Shown: positions 56,665 through 64,000 of the stretch, piece after piece
How the letters are laid out: each line of letters starts with the position of its first letter
Numbering within the stretch: the stretch's first letter is position 1
NCBI GenBank assembly: GCA_034509735.1
Contig: JACGWO010000003.1
Coordinates: 5,952,001-6,016,000 of the forward strand
Origin: Sesamum alatum
Lineage: Eukaryota; Streptophyta; Magnoliopsida; Lamiales; Pedaliaceae
Length of the DNA: 64,000 bases
Direction: 5' to 3'
Notes under the pieces: generated by a model
What the model was told of the DNA's origin: nothing
What the model saw: only the letters and a program-made list of their open reading frames with translations
Database searches by the model: none
Position numbers and translations under genes: made by a program

Positions 56665-57554
56665 CCCTCACTTAGGGGATTCAGGATTAACAGCCAAAGG
56701 GCTGACCAACCTCGAGAAGTCCAACATGCTAGGCATGAAAGACAGCCTCAGGAACAACCAGTCCCGGTTCCTGAACCGCCGGCTCCGATACAGTCAGCGC
56801 CCACAGCCACCACTGACGTTCCCGTTCTCCGTAGGTCCACTAGAGAGTCCAGACCTCCAGTGAGATATGGCTTTCTAGGTGCGACCGATCTTTTGGATAA
56901 CGATCCTAAGACTTATGGAGAAGCGATGTCTGACATCGACTCCGGGAAATGGCTTGAGGCCATGAAAGCCGAAATGGACTCCATGAGCAAGAACCAAGTC
57001 TGGAGTCTTGTAGATCCACCGAAAGGTGTTAAGCCAGTCGGCTGTAAGTGGCTCTACAAGCGCAAACTTGGCGTTGATGGAGAAGTCACAACCTTTAAGG
57101 CTAGGCTTGTAGCTAAGGGATACACTCAACGACCTGGGGTCGATTTTGAGGATACCTACTCGCCAGTAGCCATGGCTAAATCCATTCGGATTCTGCTCGC
57201 CATAGCAGCATGGTATGACTATGAGATATGGCAGATGGACGTGAAAACGGCCTTCCTCAACGGTTTCGTTGAAGAAGAGATCTATATGGATCAGCTGCAG
57301 GGTTTCACGGTCACTGGAGAAGAGCAGAAAGTCTGTCGTCTCCAGAAGTCCATCTATGGCCTCAAACAAGCCTCCCGAAGTTGGAACATCCGCTTTGATG
57401 AAGTAATACGGGGTTATGACTTCATCAAAAACGAATCCGACCCTTGTGTATACAAGAAGGTCAATGGGAGCTCAATAGTGTTCCTAGTGCTTTATGTGGA
57501 TGATATTCTGCTCATTGGTAATGACGTTAGAATGTTGAAAACACAAAAAAAAAA
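56665..57554 (+). pseudogene. A5 linker and reverse transcriptase N-terminal part
   Basis: After TAA at 56662 the same frame stays open. A Pro/Gln-rich linker leads into RT: RYGFLGATDLLDNDPKTYGE, then EMDSMSKNQVWSLVDPPKGV, GCKWLYKRKLGVDGEVTTFK, YSPVAMAKSIRILLAIAAWY, QMDVKTAFLNGFVEEEIYM, and the palm motif LYVDDILLIGND with the two catalytic Asp codons at 57499-57504. At the A10 run 57545-57554 the frame is lost, after which it would read HGCQPSFP and stop. The enzyme copies element RNA into cDNA from the tRNA primer. Confidence 0.9.
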
Positions 57555-58484
57555 GCATGGTTGTCAACCCAGTTTTCCATGAAGGACTTGGGTGAAGCCT
57601 CCTACATCCTAGGCATCCAGATTGTCAGGGACAGATCTAAAAGGATGTTAGGACTCACCCAAAGCTCGTATACGGAGAAAGTGCTAAAGAGATATCGAAT
57701 GGACAACTCCAAACGAGGATTCCTTCCAATGAGGCATGGGATCAAGTTATCCAAGAAACAGTCCCCACAGACTGATGAGGAACTTGAAAGGATGAAGGTC
57801 ATCCCCTATGCTTCTGCCGTAGGTAGCATACAATATGCGGTTCACTGCACTAGGCCTGACATTGCATACGCTTTCAGCGTGACAAGCAGATATCAGTCCT
57901 GCGCAGGAGAGGCACATTGGAATGTTGTTAAGGGCATCCTTAAGTACCTAAGGAGGACTAAGGACATGTTCCTAGTCTATGGCAATGGAGAACTAATTCT
58001 GGAAGGCTTTAGCGACGCTAGCTTCCAGTCTGATGACGATGATGCCAAGTCTCAATCGGGGTACGTATTCAAACTCAATGGAGGAGTAGTAGCTTGGAAA
58101 AGTTCCAAGCAAGCAACCATTGCTGACTCCACCACAGAGGCTGAATACATAGCAGCTTCAGAAGCTGCTAAGGAAGCGGTTTGGATGAGAAACTACATCC
58201 AAGAGTTGGGTGTAGTGCCTAGCATCGCCGAGCCTTTTCTCATCTTCTGTGATAACAACGGCGCTATAGCGCAAGCAAAGGAACCGAGATCTCATCACCG
58301 TTCCAAACACATTCTTAGACGCTACCATCTTCTTAGAGAAATGGTAGGCAGAGGTGACGTCCGAATGGACCGAGTCAACTCGGCAGACAACACAGCAGAC
58401 CCGCTGACAAAGCCTATGTCGCAGAGCGCTCATACGCAACATCTTGAGAAGATGGGGATTAAGAATATGGGCAATTGGCTTTAA
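57555..58484 (+). pseudogene. A5 reverse transcriptase C-terminal part and RNase H
   Basis: Shifted frame of about 308 residues, continuous to TAA at 58482-58484. It contains FSMKDLGEASYILGIQ, the thumb (GFLPMRHGIKLSKKQSP, YASAVGSIQY) and RNase H (GFSDASFQSDDDDAKSQSGY, SKQATIADSTTEAEYIAASE, FCDNNGAIAQAKEPRSHH, ending MGNWL). RNase H removes RNA from the RNA-DNA hybrid. The shift relative to the upstream RT is explained by extra A residues: relatives have only three A in the equivalent ACTAAAGCATGG. It ends 4 bases before the polypurine tract. Confidence 0.91.
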
Positions 58485-58488
58485 AGGT

Positions 58489-58500
58489 AAAGTGGGAGAT
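58489..58500 (+). other. A5 polypurine tract
   Basis: AAAGTGGGAGAT, directly before the 3' LTR. It primes plus-strand DNA. Confidence 0.9.
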
Positions 58501-60494
58501 TGTTAGAATAGGTGACCATGTAAGCCAATTTCGGCAGGAATATGTAACCTATGTCTAGACAATTTTTTGGTATTTGATAAAAACATTTATGAATAAAGAA
58601 GTGAAAATTTATATGGCAATACTTTGTTTACATTCACTTATCTGCATTTACATTTCTGTTCACTACGCAAACAAAGCCCACGGATTGAGAAACGATTTCG
58701 GGGACTGGGACTACGCTTGGAGGTAGGTCCATGAAATCAGTCTTACCGAATCAGTCCGGAAATCTCCAAGTCAAGGAATCCCGAAAATGGGTACCGGGAT
58801 TCCCTTTGAGACTTGCACTAAGCATCTGCTGTCGTATTTCATCGACGGGTGACGAAGGTCGTCTAAGCAGTGTTAGTGGGTCAGCATGCTAGGAAGCAGC
58901 TGACTGAGGTGACTCGCGGGAACCGTCTTACGGAGGACCTTGAGTATGGTCAGCAAGGTATGACGTGTATTCCCGGTTCCAACGGTACAGGCCAAGTCCT
59001 TTGACTTGAGGAACTGCTGAGTTTACCTGTGCATCAGGTCTGTATCTTAGATATGGTGAGAGATTGCCAAAATACTCTTGAGTAGTCATAAGCCATGTCT
59101 AGTGCAGCTCGGGTGTACAAAGTGACAGTAGTTTCCAAGAAAGGATCTGTCTCCTGTCAAAAGGCATTGACAGTTGAGTCTCATGTATGCTCTGTGTCTT
59201 GTTCCTAAAATCTGTGGCCACAGTAACTGAACAGAAGGGAAGGTTTCCCTTGCGGCGTTTAGTAAGGACAGACCAACACTTAGGTCCAAAATGGGTACCT
59301 GCATTTTTCGTGCCCTAGACCCTAAGTGATGAGACCGAAGACAGAAGGAAAAGTGTACTATTAGAGCCTAAATGTTCATCCCCGAATATTTCACCTAGTC
59401 TCTAGTGCCATGGACCGTTACTAGATGGCCACCCATGGTAACGGACGGATTCTGGGAATCCGACCAAGTCTAGCTGAATGGTGAACCTAAAGATTCACAC
59501 ACTATCCACACACACTTAATATTTAATTTGGGATTAAATATTGAAGTAAAGGAATGATTAAATTAGATTTAATCGGGTCCTATATTTTCTTGGAGAAATT
59601 AATTCCTTCTATTTGATAAAGGGAATTAAATTAATAAATAGGATTTATTAAAGGGTTGATTTAATGGGCTTAGAATAAATATTAATATTTACTTATTATA
59701 TTATATTTATTCTTTTAGCCTTTTGGAATATTTAATAGGATTTAAATATTCCATTAAATTAAAATCAACGGTTGAGATGGAAAGGGGAGATGGAAGGCTA
59801 GGATTCGTTTGACTAGGTCAAACACTAGTTTGACTAGGACTTTGACTAGGTCAAAATCCTAGTCAAATTAGAGTTCTTAGAGTTGGAGTTTAAAGAGGAT
59901 TAAACTCCTCCTCTATATAAACCTCTAGCCTCCAACAATTGGAGGATGATGATTCTTGAAAATACACACCCAACACACACTCTCCCCTCTCCTCACCTCT
60001 CGTCCGCCCCTCTCTCTCTAACAAGAAAATATTTTTCTTAGTTCTTTTGTTCTTGGAACATTAGAACTTAGATGAATCAATACCGTTAATTGATAACGTG
60101 TTGTTGATTCATCCACTCCAAAAACAAATACTTGTTCGTTGCTAGCACGAGGTGCAAGATACGTGGGTGGATCGTGTGTCACGATTTGGAGGGTCTCAAG
60201 AACGAGATCTCGGTGCAAAATGGGGAACAACGCGAGTAGCCGTTGAAGACGAAAACGACAACGGGTAGGTCTCGTTTTACTTTTTCGTGCCTCTTTAATT
60301 TTCAACTCTATGGCCTCCATGATTTCTTTACATGTTATATGATCATGAGATACACCGAACGCCCGGGAACCTCAAGGGCACACCCCTTGAGCATGTTCTT
60401 TTTAAATTTAAAGCATGCTTTAATTTTTGTATGATTATTTTTATCGCGCTTCCGCATTCGCGCAATTCCCGAGACGATCCACCAATTTCTTTCA
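58501..60494 (+). repeat. A5 3' LTR
   Basis: 1994-bp partner of 50479-52471, from TGTTAGAATAGG to TTTCTTTCA. It has the same U3 module (59390-59485), W-box-like cluster (59808-59867) and TATA box (59914-59921). AAAAA follows at 60495-60499. Most differences from the 5' LTR are transitions. Confidence 0.96.
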
Positions 60495-60499
60495 AAAAA

Positions 60500-61363
60500 T
60501 ACTTGCTTGGAGAGGAGTTTGGGGCAATCCCTCTTCCAATGCCCTTTCTCACGGCAATGAATAGATATGTCACTTGCCCTCGAGTGTTGCTTTGAGTCAA
60601 CCTTCCTTTTCCCTTTGCCTTTCCCCACCTTGGCAATGGGAACACTCTTAGTGTTGGTAGCGGCTTTGACGGCCTTTCCCATTCCCTTCTTCCTTTTCCA
60701 TCCTCTAGCACCCTTGCCTTTCATCTTGGAAGTCGAAGCCTATCCAAACAATACCGATGGTGTAGACCTCTTAGTCGTTGCCTCGTATTGCACCAACATA
60801 TTGATCAACTCATGGATACCCTTCTCAAGAGTATTCATGTTGTAGATAACAATGAATTGGTCGAAGGAAGGTGGAAGTGACTGAAGGATCACATCAATGT
60901 ACGTCTCGTTATCGAGCCCTGCTTTGAGGTCTTCGAGCTTTTCCACCATGGTGAGCATCTTGCCCCCATGCTCATGTACAGAGGACCCTTCAGTTATTTT
61001 AGTTTCAAAGAACACCTTCGTCGCGACATATCTAGTATGTCGATCTGGGACTGCATAGCAATCCTTCAGGCGAGCCATAATGGAAGGGACATCGTCTAGT
61101 CTCTCATACTGCTTCTGAATCTTATTCGTCATAGAGGCAAGTATGATGCTACAGACTCTCTTGTTATCCTGATGCCATGTCTCGAACGTCTCACGTTCCT
61201 CTGGCGTGGATCCTTCCGGGAAGGTCCGAGGAAACGGCTTGTCCATGACATAGCCTTGGTTCTCGTAATCGAGTACTATCCTCAGATTGCACAACCAGTC
61301 GTTGTAATTGATTTCATTAAACTTGTTTGTCTCAAGTGTGATTGATAATGGGTTCTTAGACAT
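60500..61363 (-). pseudogene. A6 gag
   Basis: Minus-strand gag starting with MSKNPLSITLETNKFNEINY at 61363. 207 residues are open, then TAG (complement at 60740-60742) interrupts at SVLFG. The same frame continues through the basic linker (KGKGARGWKRKKGMGKAVKA) and a knuckle in which the first Cys has become Ser (SIHCREKGHWKRDC). It breaks at KLLSK, where A5 is inserted; the rest (VEVNMVTNSACWVLDTG) resumes left of 50478. It is close to A5 in sequence. Confidence 0.88.
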
Positions 61364-62407
61364 TTTAAATCTACATTTAAAAACAGAACTTCAATCTGCA
61401 GAATTAAATAAAAGGTTTTAATAAAAATTAAAGACTTGGACTTCAGTCATTTAATTCTCCCACTATTTATACGAAAACACGATACTCTCAAACGTTGTTT
61501 TGGAAAACTCTTTTCCTACTGGGCTCGGGATCCACATCAATATCTTCCATGCCCTGCTTTTACGATTCGCATGGAAAATAACCTATGGGAGGTGTTCCAT
61601 ATCATTCTCGTTCCATGAGATTCCCAAGATAACTGCTTCACCCTTTTACGTGATCCCGAGGGCTCCAAGCGAATCACGTTATTCGAACGTTAGACTCGAC
61701 CCAATCAACCGATTCATAGACTCACTGCTACCCCCACGACTCGTGAGACAGGCAACAGGAGTGTACTCTTCGGTCATGACAAAGTCCAGCTTCTTTTAAG
61801 CACGATAGTCGTGCCATGACTCGTGAGACCACGATATCGACTGAAACTAGCTTCCTCACTTTGTCATGGATGGAAGGCCCATATGGATGAACTCCTAGAA
61901 TCCTAGTCCATTTATTAAGGGTCTAATATTCAACTTGGTCTAATCAAGTGAGATTTTAATGACTGAGATCTCATACATACATACATTCAGCCATAATGCA
62001 TTATAAAGATTTGCTTATCGTAGCAACAATACGATAAATAAACCATTCATTCACCATAAGAGCCACATGCAAAATTATATCCTAGCACGCCCCTGTTGGA
62101 TGATCACAAGCCCGAATCCTATGTGACCCACTGAGCCCGCAGTGGATCTATGGTCAATCTAGGGTTGGTCCTACATTATTACAATTAATAATAGCAACCC
62201 ATCAACACACTAATGGGCCTTACCTCCTTCTCCGCCGGGCCTCCATCGAACTCCTTGGATTCTCTTTTCTGGGTTCTCCTTCTAGGCCATCCTTCATCTC
62301 CACCATGGAAATAAAAACCAAATACTACCTCACCACTATACTACTCTCATTACAAATTTAAAAAGAAACCCCAACGAAAACCCGGGGGGAGTACAATTGG
62401 AGGGAGA
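61364..62407 (-). other. A6 leader, proximal part
   Basis: Leader sequence of the A plan, with no gene. It has one perfect palindrome (61735-61745) and one with a single change (CATGACTCGTG, 61815-61825), and the CCACTG/CAGTGG hairpin near 62128-62145. It is cut at 62407 by an A-type LTR, so its GC block, primer site and 5' LTR lie outside the window. Confidence 0.78.
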
Positions 62408-63444
62408 TGTTAGAATAGGTGACCATGTAGCCAATCTTGGCAGGCGAAATATAACCTATGTCTAGAGAATTTCAAGGATTTGATAAATTATTAATGAATA
62501 AGAACTGTTATTCATTTGGCATTATTTTGTTTGTGTTCACTTTATCTGCTTTATATATCTGTTCACTACACTAACAAAGCCCACGGACTGAAAACGTATT
62601 TCGGGGACTGGGACTACGCTTGGAGGTAGGTCGATGAAATCAGTCCCGTCGAATCAGTTCGAAAATATCCAAGTCAAGGAATCTCGAAAATGGGTACCGA
62701 GATTCCCCTTGAGACTTGCACTAAGCATCTGCTGTCGTATTTCATCGACGGGTGACGAAGGTCGTCTAAGCAGTGTTAGTGGGTTAGCTTGCTAGGGAGC
62801 AACTGACTGAGGTGACTCGCGGGAACCATCTTACGGAGGACCTTGAGTAGGGTAGGATAGGTATGACGTGTGTTCCCGGTTCCAACAGTACAGGTCAAGT
62901 CCTTTGACTTGAGGAACTGCCGAGTTTTACCTGTATATTAGGGTTGTATCTTAGATATGGCGAGAGATTGCCAAGAAGCACTTGAGTAGTCATAAGTCAT
63001 GTCTAGTGCAGCTCCGATGTACAGAGTGACAGTAGTTTCCAAGAAAGGATCTGTCTCCTGTCAAAAGGCATTGACAGTTGAGTCTCACAAATGCTCTGTG
63101 TCTTGTCCCAAAAATCTGTGGCCACAGTAACTGAACAGAAGGGAAGGTTTCCCTTGCGGCGTTTAGTAAAGGACAGACCGACACTTAGGTCCAAAATGGG
63201 TACCTGCATTTTCCATGCCCTAGACCCTAAGTGGTGAGACCGTAGACAGAAGGACAAGTGTGCTGTTAGAGCCTAAATGTTCATCCCCTTAAATTCACCT
63301 AGTCTCTATTGCCATGGACCGTTGCTAGATGGCCACCCATGATAACGGGCGGATTCTAAGAATCCGACCAAGTCAAGCTGAAAGGTGAACCTAAAGAATC
63401 ACACACAATCCGCACACATAAAGTATTTAATTTAGAATTAAATA
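62408..63444 (+). repeat. A-type LTR (A7), interrupted by a Helitron
   Basis: Plus-oriented LTR starting TGTTAGAATAGGTGACC, following A5 LTR sequence through the U3 module (about 63297-63395) for 1037 bases, then replaced by unrelated sequence at 63445. The left flank is GGAGA (62403-62407). Whether it is solo or part of a full element cannot be seen. Confidence 0.9.
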
Positions 63445-64000
63445 TCTATACTATTATAAAAGAGAACTCTAATGTCGTACCAACTTTAGAATTGTCAAAT
63501 TTACCCTTCAATCCACTAAATCTTTTTTAAAAAAAATTGGTCATAATAGTAATTTCAAAAAATCTTCAATAAACCCACTATTAAATTTTATATTTTCTCT
63601 CTCCCCTCACCTCACCCCACTTCTCCCAAACCCTCTCTTCCCACATTTCTTTTCTCTACCCACAACATACCACACACAACAAACCTCTTTCTTTTGCAAT
63701 CTCATATGTTTAAGCAACCATTTGTAATTTCATGCTTTTAGTTTCTAAAAGTTAGAATATCTTTTGTGTAATTTAGTAGATAATTTGGCTAATACTATAA
63801 TTCTTCATGCACGTACCTCAAGGATCGCGATTTTGCCCAAGTCACTGATTGTTATACCTGTAGAGATCAGGTGAATTTTTTTATCCCATATTCTTTTTTC
63901 CATGTTACTTGGTGATTTGATCGTCAGAAGTCGTTGCTTTTGTTTCTTTTTTTTGGAATTAGATAGCCGGTAATATAATTATCATGGTGTAATACTTTCA
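63445..64000 (+). mobile_element. Helitron 5' end (continues beyond window)
   Basis: The sequence starts TCTATACTATTATAAAAGAG, the typical 5' terminus of plant Helitrons, directly after an A. In intact A LTRs the matching place reads AAATATTGGAG, so the insertion falls between A and T, as Helitrons do, with no target duplication. The 556 visible bases are AT- and CT-rich with no long frame. The 3' hairpin and CTRR end are outside the window, so autonomy cannot be judged. Confidence 0.75.

Larger units (their letters stand above)
50479..60494 (+). mobile_element. A5: near-intact A-type Ty1/copia retrotransposon
   Basis: 10.0-kb element in plus orientation with LTRs of 1993 and 1994 bp, a primer site, a 1.95-kb leader, gag-protease-integrase-RT-RNase H in copia order, and a polypurine tract. 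A perfect 5-bp target duplication, AAAAA, lies at 50474-50478 and 60495-60499. It interrupts A6 just upstream of its protease. By-eye comparison finds about 45 differences between the LTRs (about 97.7% identity). Three lesions (TAG at 55807, TAA at 56662, a frameshift at an A10 run at 57545-57554) interrupt an otherwise complete polyprotein. The motifs fit the Tork/TAR/Angela part of Ty1/copia, but that placement needs a tree. Confidence 0.96.

Noticed and set aside
56875..57369. 164-residue minus-strand frame opposite A5 RT
   Set aside because: Shadow of the RT coding sequence. The same shadow appears opposite D1 RT.

Overview
This is plant nuclear DNA, probably from a eudicot, made entirely of Ty1/copia LTR retrotransposons nested in one another, plus the start of a Helitron at the right edge. 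No host gene, tRNA, rRNA or CRISPR array is supported. The evidence for a plant is the copia domain order (gag, protease, integrase, RT, RNase H), primer sites complementary to the 3' end of plant initiator tRNA-Met, LTRs of 2 to 2.3 kb starting TGTTAGAATAGG and ending TTCA, AT-rich spacers, and a plant-type Helitron 5' end. I cannot name the species; the element lineage (Tork/TAR/Angela-like) is only a suggestion.

Four related LTR types are present, labelled here A (about 1.99 kb), B (about 2.2 kb), C (about 2.33 kb) and D (about 2.23 kb). All share the same 17-bp start and a TTCA end. The deepest layer is a decayed minus-strand B-type element, B0. It survives in pieces at 6332-6471, 21657-22047, 24040-24325, 34405-34705 and 46347-46858. 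It was split by A1 (1-6331), by a solo B LTR (6472-7996 + 21025-21656) that itself holds the complete B2 element (7997-21019), by a solo A LTR (22048-24039), by C1 (24326-34404), and by D1 (34706-46346), which contains another solo A LTR (39664-41641). B2 carries a truncated A element (A2) and a 500-N assembly gap.

Right of 46858 lies a scar of truncated fragments (46859 to about 48315). Then comes a minus-strand A element (A6), split at its gag/protease junction by the best-preserved element, A5 (50479-60494, plus strand, TSD AAAAA). The leader of A6 is interrupted by a further plus-strand A LTR (from 62408), which is itself broken by a Helitron beginning at 63445.

A5 keeps every copia domain with its catalytic residues and has only three visible lesions. 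The other elements are more defective: A1 is a gag-integrase-RT deletion fusion, D1 lacks protease, and B0, B2 and C1 carry a pol relic that shares the same one-base deletion at the protease active site. The LTRs of C1 are nearly identical, so this relic appears to have been mobilised recently by enzymes supplied in trans. All types share LTR ends, primer site, polypurine tract and leader features (paired CACGAGTCGTG palindromes, a GC-rich block, a short hairpin), which would suit cross-mobilisation.
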